Counted from the stretch's first letter, positions 1 to 7,774 are shown. The stretch: DNA of 64,000 nucleotides from an uncultured Desulfovibrio sp. (GCA_934546745.1 CAKTDV010000016.1:1-64000); one strand, 5' to 3'. The notes: generated by a model from the letters alone, not told the origin. Program-made: numbers and translations.

Positions 1-3
1 AGT

Positions 4-64
4 CCAGAGGGCGCACGCCCTTTGGCAGGATGGTAGTTGTGCGTAGCACAACTACCATCCTGCC
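4..64 (+). other. oriT: RP4/IncP-type origin of transfer (oriT)
   Basis: The main inverted repeat has perfect 19-bp arms at 24-42 and 46-64 separated by GTA. Its right arm ends in CCATCCTGCC, which contains the ATCCTG|C nick core known from the RP4/IncP and IncI relaxase families; by that rule the nick lies between G62 and C63. A second hairpin at 4-25 (10-bp arms, one G-T mismatch, spacer CA) sits directly before it. A traK-like gene starts 92 bp downstream, as in RP4, where oriT lies just before traK. The relaxase side (traJ/traI) would lie left of the window. Function is inferred from the motif and the gene order. Confidence 0.6.
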
Positions 65-155
65 TCGAAAAACCCCTGTCGTGAAGTGGCAAAATTGCAT
101 ATATGGAAAAATTTTGTGTATGCTTCCTGTCAGCTACCAAGAAGGAGGTACTGAT

Positions 156-494
156 ATGGGCCAGAGTGCAAAAATCCGTCCTGCACAGATAGCGCGGGCA
201 AAAAAACTACTTCAAAGTTTGCCGGAAAAAGATGACGCAAAAACACGCCAGGAAGCAGCAAAAATTCTGGAGAAGGATTTCCAAAAAGCAAAAAAGAAAG
301 GCTACACTCCAAAGGAATTGAGACAAATTCTCAAAAATGAGGGAATTATTGTTCCCGCGTATCTCATAAAACAATTTTTCACGGAAAATGAGAATATTTC
401 CATCCCCGCAAAAAAGGAAAAAAGATCTATGAAAATGAACGAAAAGGAAAAAAACTCTTTTAGTATTCCTGACGCCTCAGACGAGGAGCTGTAA
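156..494 (+). CDS. traK: TraK-like oriT-binding protein
   Basis: This is a 112-residue, very lysine-rich protein. In RP4, TraK binds the traK side of oriT and bends the DNA to help relaxosome assembly. The likeness is in the layout: a basic N-terminus, a central segment starting TRQEAAKILEKDFQKAKKKG that parallels the Ala-rich helix of RP4 TraK, and a short acidic C-terminal tail. The start at 156 is preferred over an ATG at 30 because AAGGAGG lies at 142-148 and because 30 falls inside the oriT repeat. A broken traL-like gene begins 1 nt after the stop, matching the traK-traL-traM order. The gene itself looks intact. Sequence identity to TraK is weak by eye, so the name rests partly on context. 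Confidence 0.6.
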   Translation: MGQSAKIRPAQIARAKKLLQSLPEKDDAKTRQEAAKILEKDFQKAKKKGYTPKELRQILKNEGIIVPAYLIKQFFTENENISIPAKKEKRSMKMNEKEKNSFSIPDASDEEL

Positions 495-495
495 C

Positions 496-705
496 ATGAC
501 TACCTCTATTTTTTATGTCTGAGGAAGCAACGACAGCGTCGGAAAGAGCACACTGACGTTCGCCCTGGTTGACTATCTGCTCGACGATGGAAAACGGGTG
601 CTTCTGCTCGAAAGCGATGCATCGAATCCCGATACCTGCAAGCCTCACCATCAGCATGAAAACGATATGCTGCGCTGTAGAGCAGTTGACAGGGATAATT
701 TATGA
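496..705 (+). pseudogene. traL-like P-loop ATPase, N-terminal remnant
   Basis: The frame starts at an ATG 1 nt after traK and reads MTTSIFYV, then TGA at 520-522, then GSNDSVGKST, a Walker A motif of the ParA/TraL deviant type. It continues through LVDYLLDDGKRVLLLESDAS, the usual strand after the first helix with the conserved Asp, and stops at 703-705, far short of the roughly 240 residues of TraL. It is therefore broken twice, by an early nonsense codon and by truncation. The family's role in conjugation is accessory. Its place after traK supports the identification. Confidence 0.6.
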
Positions 706-723
706 ATATGGTCAATGCAGCCG

Positions 724-1028
724 ATGAATTTTTCAATCTCTGAAAAGACATGTCTCCACATGGTTGGCATGGGGAACCTCTACTCTTTTTTGCTGCTTCT
801 TTATGAAACCTTCCTGTGGACTGGCTTCGCTCTTGGAGCCGAAAAGATTCAGGCTCACGGCTACGGATGCCGGTAGGCATTCTTCTCGCTGCAATCTGCA
901 CCTGCCGCGAAAAATTTTCCGGCGCTCTGGCCGCAAAAGTTTCGCGGAAAGGCTGGCGTAGGCTTTCTCTTGTAGCGGCAGCTTGCGTCATCGCCGCTTC
1001 CTGCCTGGCGGCATTCACATTGACATAA
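724..1028 (+). pseudogene. Decayed traM-like membrane protein remnant
   Basis: Two frames together resemble one broken gene. The first runs from ATG 724 to TAG 874-876 and contains a hydrophobic stretch, FLLLLYETFLWTGFALGAEK. The second, open up to TAA 1026-1028, ends with a basic patch (SRKGWRRL) followed by a C-terminal transmembrane helix rich in Ala and Val. RP4 TraM, which follows traL, also ends in a single C-terminal hydrophobic helix. The frame change must lie near 820-870. The identification rests on position and topology only. Between 1029 and 1209 nothing coding is visible. Confidence 0.35.
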
Positions 1029-1209
1029 TCTTCCTGCCCTGTGCGGAGTCCGCGCTTTTCCTCGCCGACTCCCCGTACAGGGCAGCTCTGCCCGAATTTT
1101 CCCCAAAAGGTGGAAAAGTATATAATTTGGCCACTGTCCCACACGATTTCTCCGTGGTACACAACACGCATCCCGTTTTGAGTGCCTCATCAACCTGTCA
1201 GGAGAAGTC

Positions 1210-1636
1210 ATGTTTGAGCAGCTTACGAAAAAGGAAATGAAGATTATCTATCTTTTAACGCAGAGTAGCGTGCCTAAAAAAAATAGCGGATGAACTTCAT
1301 CTATCGCATAGAATCGTACATCTACACCTTTCCCATATCCGAAAAAAACTTTCTGTACACAGTACAATTGAAATTATGTTACATATTTGCAGGGAGATGA
1401 AATTTCCTCCACAAGATATAAAAGTGACTCCTCGTGGAAAAGAAGTCTTTTTACTCATTCTTGATGGACTCAATATCAACCAAATAGCGCATCACCTAGG
1501 CATCTCTCGGAGTGGTGTCCGGCATCATAGAGAAAAAATGATTCAGGAAAATGGATGTGAATCCATGATTGAACTGATTGCGAAGTATTACGGAACATAC
1601 GCAAAACAGTATCAGGAAACGCCTTATGGAGATTGA
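1210..1636 (+). pseudogene. Tandem LuxR-type HTH regulator, frameshifted at an A8 run
   Basis: The frame starts at ATG 1210 behind GGAG at 1201-1204 and stops after 27 codons because of an 8-A run at 1276-1283. Read with one A fewer, it gives a continuous 141-residue protein ending at TGA 1634-1636. That protein holds two successive LuxR/GerE-type helix-turn-helix domains: residues about 6-60, containing KKIADELHLS and HLSHIRKKL, and about 72-128, containing QIAHHLGISRSGVRHHREK. There is no receiver or ligand domain, so it would be a bare DNA-binding double HTH. The 3' end overlaps the next gene by 11 nt. The A8 run could be a mutation, or a site where RNA polymerase slippage restores the frame. 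Base composition is AT-richer than the chromosome. Confidence 0.6.
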
Positions 1637-1934
1637 AGGTCGTACCATCATACTTTCCACGCCAGAAGAACTCTTGCCTCTCATTACCGAAGCCGTTCGC
1701 GCCGCCGGATACGGCCAGACGTCCGATGGTTCCGGCGGCCCGATCAAAAAATTACTCGCTCCCAAGGATGTGGAAAGAGAATTTGGCATTCCTCAACGAA
1801 CCCTCGCCTATTGGCGTCAGGAAAGCGTTGGCCCGACCTATACAACTTTCGGCAGACGTATCTTTTATGAGCGTGCCGTACTGGAAGCCTATATTGTTTC
1901 CGGGCGTATCCATACTGCGGAGTCTGTCAAATGA
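1626..1934 (+). CDS. Excisionase-like HTH protein
   Basis: This 102-residue protein has a C-terminal winged-helix/MerR-like DNA-binding segment (KDVEREFGIPQRTLAYWRQE, then TFGRRIFYERAVLEAYI) of the HTH_17/AlpA type used by excisionases and prophage regulators. The N-terminal 45 residues have no recognised motif. It lies tail to tail with the integrase, leaving 8 bp between their stops, and overlaps the preceding LuxR-HTH frame by 11 nt. Its likely role is directing excision by, or regulating, the neighbouring recombinase. The context supports this, but the protein could also be a simple transcription regulator. Confidence 0.6.
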   Translation: MEIEGRTIILSTPEELLPLITEAVRAAGYGQTSDGSGGPIKKLLAPKDVEREFGIPQRTLAYWRQESVGPTYTTFGRRIFYERAVLEAYIVSGRIHTAESVK

Positions 1935-1942
1935 GGAACGTC

Positions 1943-3145
1943 TCAAGCCAGTATCTCGCCGATGATCGAGAGCTTTTCGCTTTCCTGCCCGGGGAACAGG
2001 TGGGCATAGCGCATAGTCATGGAGATATTCTTGTGCCGCATGAGTTTTTGCAGTTCCATGAGCGAGACCTTACCGGACTGCGCCAGCCAGGATGCGAAGG
2101 TATGCCGCATGGTGTGCAGGGTGACGGCATACAGGCTGTCGCCGTCTTCCGGGGCCAGTCCGAGTTTTCTGACGGCGGTCTGGAAGCAGGCGGGCGTCTT
2201 GGTGAAGGCCGTCTTCTTCCGGGGCTGCTGGAAGATTGGTTCCGCAGGCTTGCGTCTGTACGCCTGAAGCATCTGAATCATATCTTCCGGTACCCGGACG
2301 AAAACTCGTTTTCCCCCTTTCTGAATGATGTAGAGGCCGCAGGCATTGGCGTCCACATCCTGTCCACGCAGCTTGAAAATCTCCGTGGGGCGGAGGCCGG
2401 TTCGCAACGAGAGCAGGGCCATGTCATGCAATTGCGGATGCCGTTTTTCAAGGTCATCCAGAAGGGCCCTGGCTTCCTCTCTGGTCAGGAAGCGCAGCCG
2501 TTCGTTGTTGGCTTTGACCATTGCCCATGTGCCGCCTCTGGTGGACAGAGGATTGGTGCCACTCCACATGCCAGTGGCAATGGCACGGTTTATGGCGGAG
2601 CGCATGAAAGAAAAGATGTTGTTCACGGTCTGCCCGGCCAGAGTTTTCCGCCTTCCTCTTCTCGTGGGCCTTCCGGTGGTCTTTTTGGGTTTTGTATTCC
2701 CTGTGGGCGTTTTCAGGAGCTGTGCCTTGAGGCTGGAGAGCAGATTCGGAGTCAGCTCCACCACGGGCAGACAATGAATTTTATCCTTGAGATGCGCCGC
2801 GTATTGGCTATAATGCTGATCAACGTATTTCCCCTCGCTTCTGCCCCAGGCAAGGTAGGCATCCACGAGGTTCTCTGTGGTCACTTTTTCGCGCTCCACA
2901 GGAGTGACGCCGGTAACGGCAATTTCCGCAAGGAATTTGGCCCGCTCTTTTTGTACCAGTGCCGGACGGATGCCCTTGCTGTGTCTGCCGACAGTTTTCC
3001 AATGGCCTTTGCCCTGGGTGTCCTTGTAGCAGAAACAGTAAATACGATCCGGCAAGCCGGTTCTTGGATCACGTTTGGCGGACTGGCGGTAGAAAACGCC
3101 CTCGAACTTGGTTTTTATGTATTTTCGGCTGGTTACGTCGCTCAT
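1943..3145 (-). CDS. int: Tyrosine recombinase/integrase
   Basis: This is a full-length phage-type site-specific recombinase of 400 residues counted from the internal ATG at 3145. The N-terminus is a basic SAM-like arm (about 1-60), followed by a core-binding domain (about 85-200) and a catalytic domain (about 215-395). The catalytic residues are all visible: R252 in TGLRPTE, K276 in QKGGKR, H344 and R347 in HTMRHTF, H371 in MRHKNIS, and the nucleophile Y380 in MRYAHLF. An ATG at 3193 would add 16 residues that do not look like family sequence. Neither start has a good ribosome-binding site. It belongs to the integrated element at the left of the window. Confidence 0.9.
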   Translation of the reverse strand: MSDVTSRKYIKTKFEGVFYRQSAKRDPRTGLPDRIYCFCYKDTQGKGHWKTVGRHSKGIRPALVQKERAKFLAEIAVTGVTPVEREKVTTENLVDAYLAWGRSEGKYVDQHYSQYAAHLKDKIHCLPVVELTPNLLSSLKAQLLKTPTGNTKPKKTTGRPTRRGRRKTLAGQTVNNIFSFMRSAINRAIATGMWSGTNPLSTRGGTWAMVKANNERLRFLTREEARALLDDLEKRHPQLHDMALLSLRTGLRPTEIFKLRGQDVDANACGLYIIQKGGKRVFVRVPEDMIQMLQAYRRKPAEPIFQQPRKKTAFTKTPACFQTAVRKLGLAPEDGDSLYAVTLHTMRHTFASWLAQSGKVSLMELQKLMRHKNISMTMRYAHLFPGQESEKLSIIGEILA

Positions 3146-3312
3146 GAAGAGACAATACCGGCGAATTACCCAAATTGGAAGAGGATTATCCATTTGTTAT
3201 CCAAAAGGCATTTTCCTGAAACTTTTTCAAGCCATAACTTGCTTGATTTACTCACTATTTTAGCAATAATGCTGGAAACATGTGAGGGACAGAGAGAGAG
3301 AGCATAAATCGG

Positions 3313-3353
3313 GCCGCGCATCACAAAAAAAGATGCGCGGCTTTGCTTTTTTT
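3313..3353 (+). terminator. Rho-independent terminator, + strand
   Basis: Perfect 10-bp arms GCCGCGCATC (3313-3322) and GATGCGCGGC (3332-3341) enclose an A-rich 9-nt loop and are followed by TTTGCTTTTTTT. No complete + strand gene ends just before it. It may be the terminator of a chromosomal gene separated from it when the mobile element integrated. Confidence 0.75.
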
Positions 3354-3355
3354 AC

Positions 3356-3384
3356 AAAAAAGCCCGTCTGTGTGCAGAGCGGGC
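3356..3384 (-). terminator. Terminator for the MerR-type gene
   Basis: On the minus strand GCCCG and CGGGC pair (3362-3366 with 3380-3384), extended by a CTG/CAG pair, and are followed by a run of six U at 3361-3356. It lies 35 bp beyond the stop of the MerR-type gene. Confidence 0.6.
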
Positions 3385-3418
3385 GCCCGCGCATTGTGGA
3401 ACAATGCTGTTTTCCCCC

Positions 3419-4247
3419 TTAGCTGTGTTTATCCACTCTGACAGCATATTTGGCGACATAGGTCTCGCTGTTCAGATCTGATAAGAGATAACTCATTTGA
3501 TCATAGATATAGACATCGCTTGCGATCTCCCCGCCCATGCCGTTGACGGCATCCATCAGAGACTGGAATGCGTCCATGTGGCTTGTGATGTCGCCCTCAT
3601 GCAGCAGACAGGCGTAGTTGCCGGAGGGCATTTGCCGTATGTCTCCGTCGTCCTTGTTGGAGATATGGCGGAACAGGTAGCAGAGCCTGAATTCCTTTCT
3701 GACGGCATGATCCTGGGGAATAACGCTTCCGAGCGGCACACCGGCGGTGTTCCCATGCGGCGGACTGTCCCGGAGGCAGAGGGAATAGCATTCCGCCAGC
3801 GTTGTGAAGGCGGTCATTTTTTCCGGATCTACGGGATAGAAGAGAACCCCGTTCCGCTTCCCGCTCCTCAAAGAAAAGCGTGTCAAAGGATCGCGTTGTC
3901 GCTTCTCTGGTCAGGGCGGCAAATCCCCGCAGCATGGAAAGGCGACGCGCAAGCCGGCGCTGTTCCTCTTCCAGAAGTGCGATACGCTCCCGGAGGAATT
4001 GGGGATACCTGTGCCTCTCGCGGAGGTTGCGGCTCCGCCGGATTTCCTCAAGAGAGCAGCCGCTTTCCTTGAGAAGGGAAATCAGATCAAAGTGAAAAAA
4101 CTGTTCGGCTCCGTACCAGCGATAGCCGTTGTCGGCAACGTAGCGCGGTTTGAGCAGGCCCTTTCTGTCATAGTGCAGCAGGGTTTCCTTCGTCGTGCGG
4201 CAGAGCCGGGCAAACTCCCCTGTTTTGAGAAGGTGTTTTTTCTCCAT
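3419..4247 (-). pseudogene. MerR-family regulator, frameshifted
   Basis: The N-terminal frame (start 4247) encodes a MerR winged helix-turn-helix of about 75 residues, with KTGEFARLCRTTKETLLHYD and DNGYRWYGAEQF, followed by a coiled-coil dimerisation helix up to SFDTLFFEERE. The frame then diverges. The C-terminal effector domain (VLFYPVDPEKM through AVRVDKHS) continues in another frame to 3419. Deleting one G from the G4 run (C4 on the + strand at 3847-3850) joins them into a protein of about 275 residues, typical of BmrR/TipA-like drug-sensing activators with a GyrI-like domain. It faces an MFS exporter and probably controlled it. The break may be real or a homopolymer sequencing error. Confidence 0.7.
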
Positions 4248-4255
4248 TTTTTTTC

Positions 4256-4286
4256 TTGACCCTTGTGTTACCCCGTAGTTTATCGT
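4256..4286 (+). promoter_or_regulatory. MerR-type promoter with 19-bp spacer
   Basis: TTGACC (4256-4261) and TATCGT (4281-4286) are separated by exactly 19 bp, the overlong spacer typical of promoters that MerR-family activators untwist. It lies between the divergent MerR-type gene and the MFS exporter and points to the exporter. A clear dyad in the spacer is not obvious, so the operator itself is not assigned. Confidence 0.5.
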
Positions 4287-4372
4287 GAAAGGCCGGGCCG
4301 TTTCATCGGGAATGTGCCGGCCGGAAGCGGTGGTCCGCGGGCCGCCGCGAACACACGCAAGGAGAAAAGAAC

Positions 4373-5548
4373 ATGGCTTTGTCCGAATTGGCGACCGCCC
4401 GCGCGGCGTGCGCGTATTTTTTTGTTTGTCCCGGCTTGAGTTACGGAATCCTTACCTCACGCCTTCCCGCGTTGAAAGGGCGGACAGGCGCGGACGACGC
4501 GCAGATTGGACTGGCCCTTCTCTGTCTGGGGGGAGCAAGCCTTATGGCCCTTGCCGCCAGCGGATGGATCCTGGATCGCTGGGGAAGCCGATCCGTTCTG
4601 CGGGTGGGCTCTCTTGTGCTTCCCGCCGCCATTATCGCCTGCGGGCTGGCCCCGTCGCCCCTGCTGCTGGGGGCGGCCTGCATACTGACCGGTTTCAGCT
4701 TGGGGCTGATGGAGGTCGCCATGAACACGCAGGGGATACGTGTGGAACACCGCTATGCTGTTTCCTGTATGTCGTTCCTGCATGCCGCCTACAGCCTTGG
4801 CGGTGTCCTGGGGGCGGTGACAGGCGTTGTTTTTGCCGGGCTGGGCTTGAGCCCCGCCGTCAACGCCGCCTGCGCCCTCGGCCTGTTCGTCTGTTTCCGT
4901 TCCTGGGCCGTGCCCAGGCTCCTGCCGGACAGTCCTTCAAAGGCGGAAAAACGCCGCCGTGGCGCTTCGCTCGGCAACTACCCCCGTTTTGTCGTCCTGT
5001 GCGGCGTCATGGCCATGATGGTTTATGCGGCGGAGGGCTCTGTGGCGGAGTGGGGGAGCCTGCTGCTTTTCAGTGTGAAGGGAGCCGGGGAATCGACGGC
5101 GGCGTCCGTGTTCGCCGTGTTTTCTGGTGTGACGGTCGTCTGCCGTCTGTTTGGTGACCGGCTGCGGAGCCTCCTTGGAGATTTTGTCCTGATGCTTGGC
5201 GGCGGCGCGCTTGCGGCGGGCGGCATGGCGATCGTCCTGTACTCCCCTCATGCCGCCGTGTGCCTTGCCGGATACGCTCTCATGGGGCTCGGGCTTTCTC
5301 CCATCGTCCCCCTTCTTTTCAGCCGCGCGGGCAGTCACCCCGGCATCAACCCCAGCAGGGCAAGCGCCATCGTCTCTCTTCTGGCCTACAGTGGGTTGCT
5401 GTTTTTTCCCCCGCTGCTGGGCTTTCTGTCGCATGGTTACGGTCTGGAAAAGGCGCTGCTTGTGGCGCTTGCCTGCTGTCTTCTGGTCACGGGAGGGGCA
5501 TTTCTGGTGAAAGGCGGACCCGGCGCGGGCCAGTCTCTTCCGGATTAA
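4373..5548 (+). CDS. MFS transporter
   Basis: This is a 391-residue inner-membrane protein with about twelve hydrophobic segments and a charged mid-loop at about 185-205 (SPSKAEKRRRG). The segment SGWILDRWGSRSVLRVGSLV matches the MFS motif A loop between helices 2 and 3, and VCRLFGDRLRSLLGD is its repeat in the second half. The overall pattern resembles the YbjJ-like MFS group. AAGGAGA lies just before the ATG. A MerR-type regulator and a 19-bp-spacer promoter lie upstream, so a drug-inducible efflux role is plausible. The substrate cannot be read from sequence. Its stop overlaps the convergent purN stop. Confidence 0.85.
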   Translation: MALSELATARAACAYFFVCPGLSYGILTSRLPALKGRTGADDAQIGLALLCLGGASLMALAASGWILDRWGSRSVLRVGSLVLPAAIIACGLAPSPLLLGAACILTGFSLGLMEVAMNTQGIRVEHRYAVSCMSFLHAAYSLGGVLGAVTGVVFAGLGLSPAVNAACALGLFVCFRSWAVPRLLPDSPSKAEKRRRGASLGNYPRFVVLCGVMAMMVYAAEGSVAEWGSLLLFSVKGAGESTAASVFAVFSGVTVVCRLFGDRLRSLLGDFVLMLGGGALAAGGMAIVLYSPHAAVCLAGYALMGLGLSPIVPLLFSRAGSHPGINPSRASAIVSLLAYSGLLFFPPLLGFLSHGYGLEKALLVALACCLLVTGGAFLVKGGPGAGQSLPD

Positions 5549-6225
5549 AACCCCTCTTCCAGAGGCGGCCAGACAAACCAGTCGTCATCGGGGGCGCGCC
5601 GGGCGCGGCGCGCCCCCGACGGGGTCAGGTGAACCTGTCGGCCCTCGACGCGGAGGCGTCTCTGGGCCAGCCACTGGACGGCCTGCGGATAAATGCGGTG
5701 TTCCAGCGGATGGATGCGGCCCATAAGATCGTCGTCGCTTTCCCCGGCGTTGACGGGGACGGCCGCCTGAATGATGACAGGGCCGCTGTCCATGACTTCC
5801 TCCACAAAATGCACCGTACATCCTGAGAGCTTGACGCCGTAGGCCAGCGCGTCCGCTCCACCGTGAATGCCGGGGAAGCTTGGCAGGAGGGCGGGATGGA
5901 TATTGACGATTTTTCCGGCAAAGGCGGAGAGGAACACGCTGGAGAGCAGGCGCATATAGCCCGCCAGTACGACATATTCCGCGCCGGACTGGCGGATGGC
6001 CGCGACCATGGCGGCGTCAAAGGCCTCGCGGCTTTCAAAGGCGGTGTGATCGAGCGCCAGATGCGGGATACCTGCGGCTCGGGCTCTGTCAAAGACCTTC
6101 GCGTTCGGCCTGTTGCCCGCAATAAGACGGATGTCCGCGTCCAGAAGGCCGGCGGCGGCCTTGTCAATCAGGGATTGGGCGTTGGTACCGCTGCCGGAAG
6201 CCAGAATGGCGATGCTCAGGGGCAT
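5545..6225 (-). CDS. purN: Phosphoribosylglycinamide formyltransferase
   Basis: PurN transfers a formyl group from 10-formyl-THF to GAR in the third step of purine synthesis. The protein has 226 residues from ATG 6225, which has CGGAGAG upstream; a longer frame from 6264 adds no family sequence. It shows the N-terminal ASGSGTNAQ loop, the catalytic Asn and His in VNIHPALLPSF, and the catalytic Asp in EEVMDSGPVI. The last 30 residues form an Arg-rich tail (SGARRARRAPDDD) whose DNA is a strong palindrome at 5588-5619. It is last in the pepA-cobA/hemD-purN operon, 38 nt after the preceding gene. Confidence 0.93.
   Translation of the reverse strand: MPLSIAILASGSGTNAQSLIDKAAAGLLDADIRLIAGNRPNAKVFDRARAAGIPHLALDHTAFESREAFDAAMVAAIRQSGAEYVVLAGYMRLLSSVFLSAFAGKIVNIHPALLPSFPGIHGGADALAYGVKLSGCTVHFVEEVMDSGPVIIQAAVPVNAGESDDDLMGRIHPLEHRIYPQAVQWLAQRRLRVEGRQVHLTPSGARRARRAPDDDWFVWPPLEEGF
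5588..5619. terminator. Hairpin inside the 3' end of purN, possible terminator of the MFS gene
   Basis: Perfect 13-bp GC arms (TCGGGGGCGCGCC at 5588-5600 and its complement at 5607-5619) flank a 6-nt loop. For the + strand MFS gene it lies 40 bp past the stop. For purN it is inside coding sequence. There is no T tract, so a terminator role is uncertain. Confidence 0.4.
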
Positions 6226-6263
6226 GGTATTCTCTCCGTTGTTTCTCTTTCCGGTTTCCGGCA

Positions 6264-7772
6264 TCAGCGCTTCAGGGCCGCGGAAACGGCGGCCACAAGG
6301 GCCGGGATGGTGTATTCGTCGGGTTGAATGTGGCAGGGAATGCCCCGCTTGGCGAGCGTGGCCGCGGTAATGGGGCCGATGGCGGCAATGCGCGCGCCGG
6401 AGGTTGCCAGCGTCTCCGCGGAGAAGAGGGAGAGAAAATTTTCCACGGTGGATGAGGAACCGAAGGTCACGCAGTCGATGCTTCTTTCGCGCAGGCCGGT
6501 CAGTACCTCCTCCTTGCGATCAGCGGCGGGAATGGTTTCGTAGACGGGGATGACATCCACCGTGGCCCCGGCCTTGCGGAGTTCGTCGGGGAGAACGTCG
6601 CGCGCCTTGGCGGCGCGGGGCAGGAGTATGCGCATACCGCTTACCGGCCCCTGTGCCAGCAAATCGGCAACGACGCCTTCGGCCATATATTTCTCAGGTA
6701 CAAGATCGGGTTCTATGCCGCGTGTACGCAGGGCTTCCGCCGTGGCGGGGCCGATAGCGGCCACCTTGCATGGCCCCAGGGCGCGCGTGTCGCGCCCGGC
6801 CTGTTCCAGACGCCGCCAGAAGTGTTTGACGCCATTGACGGAGGTGAAGATCACCCATTGATACTCGCCAGGCGCGGCAAGCGCCCTGTCCAGAGATGAA
6901 TAGTCGTCCAGGGGTCTGATTTCGATGGTGGGGCACTGAATGACGCGCGCTCCGAGTTCCTCCAGCCGGGCGGCAAGCCCGCTGGCCTGTTCCCGCGCGC
7001 GGGTGACGACGACGGTTTTTCCGTACAGGGGGCGCTGCTCGAACCAGCCAAGGGTTTCCCGCAGGGCGCAGACCTTGCCGACGACAATCACCGATGGGTT
7101 GGAGAATCCGGCGTCGGCGGCGGCGCGCGGCAGTTGCCCCAGCGGCGCGACGAGGCTGCGCTGGTACGGCGTGGTGCCACGGTAGACGAGGGCCGCCGGT
7201 GTGGCGGCGTCCATGCCCGCCTCAATGAGGTTGCGGGCGATGTCGGGCAGGTTTTTCATGCCCATGACAAAGACCAGCGTGGACGCGCTGGATGCCAGCG
7301 CCAGCCAGTTGTGGACGGAGCCGGGTTTGTCCGGGCTTTCGTGCCCTGTGATGATGGTCACGGAGGAGGCGTAGTCGCGGTGCGTGAGCGGGATGCCCGC
7401 ATAGGCCGGCGCGGCGACGGTGGAGCTGATGCCGGGAATTTCCTCAAAGGGCACGCCCGCGGCGCGCAATGCCTCGGCCTCTTCGCCGCCGCGTCCGAAA
7501 ATGTAGGGGTCGCCGCCTTTGAGGCGGGCCACGATCCCCCCCTCCTTTGCCTTGCGGATCAGCAGGGCGTTTATTTCCTCCTGCGGCAGGGCATGGTTTC
7601 CCGCCACCTTGCCCACATAGATACGTTCGGCGTCGGGATGGGCATGGGCGAGCAGCGCCTCGTTGGCCAGTGCGTCATAGATGACGGTGCCGGCGGAAGC
7701 CAGGGCGTCGCGTCCCTTGAGGGTAAGCAGACCGGCATCACCCGGACCCGCGCCGATAAGATAGACTTTCAT
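6264..7772 (-). CDS. cobA-hemD: Uroporphyrinogen-III methyltransferase/synthase fusion
   Basis: This bifunctional tetrapyrrole enzyme has 502 residues. Residues 1-245 are the SAM-dependent methyltransferase, with the N-terminal VYLIGAGPGDAGLLTLKG, then RLKGGDPYIFGRGGEEAEAL and the VTIITGHE segment; it makes precorrin-2 for sirohaem, cobalamin or alternative haem routes. Residues 250-502 are uroporphyrinogen-III synthase (HemD), with VVVTRAREQASGLAARLEE at its start and the conserved VIFTSVNGV and TFGSSSTVENF segments. Such fusions are common in sulfate reducers, clostridia and relatives. Only 2 nt separate it from the pepA stop, so it is translated from the pepA transcript. Confidence 0.95.
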   Translation of the reverse strand: MKVYLIGAGPGDAGLLTLKGRDALASAGTVIYDALANEALLAHAHPDAERIYVGKVAGNHALPQEEINALLIRKAKEGGIVARLKGGDPYIFGRGGEEAEALRAAGVPFEEIPGISSTVAAPAYAGIPLTHRDYASSVTIITGHESPDKPGSVHNWLALASSASTLVFVMGMKNLPDIARNLIEAGMDAATPAALVYRGTTPYQRSLVAPLGQLPRAAADAGFSNPSVIVVGKVCALRETLGWFEQRPLYGKTVVVTRAREQASGLAARLEELGARVIQCPTIEIRPLDDYSSLDRALAAPGEYQWVIFTSVNGVKHFWRRLEQAGRDTRALGPCKVAAIGPATAEALRTRGIEPDLVPEKYMAEGVVADLLAQGPVSGMRILLPRAAKARDVLPDELRKAGATVDVIPVYETIPAADRKEEVLTGLRERSIDCVTFGSSSTVENFLSLFSAETLATSGARIAAIGPITAATLAKRGIPCHIQPDEYTIPALVAAVSAALKR

Positions 7773-7774
7773 GG

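Noticed and set aside
520..522. TGA in the traL-like frame read as selenocysteine.
   Set aside because: There is no SECIS-like hairpin directly after it, TraL-type ATPases have no Sec, and the frame is also truncated downstream.
506..1171. Long minus-strand frame of 221 codons across the traL/traM relics.
   Set aside because: It has biased, Arg/Ser-rich composition and no motif, while the opposite strand shows recognisable Walker A and membrane sequence.
1931..3307. 458-codon + strand frame opposite the integrase.
   Set aside because: The minus strand carries all tyrosine-recombinase catalytic residues; the antisense protein has no family features.
3146..3312. A tRNA or tmRNA gene end serving as attachment site beside the integrase.
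   Set aside because: No T-loop GTTCGA-type sequence or acceptor-stem pairing was found here.
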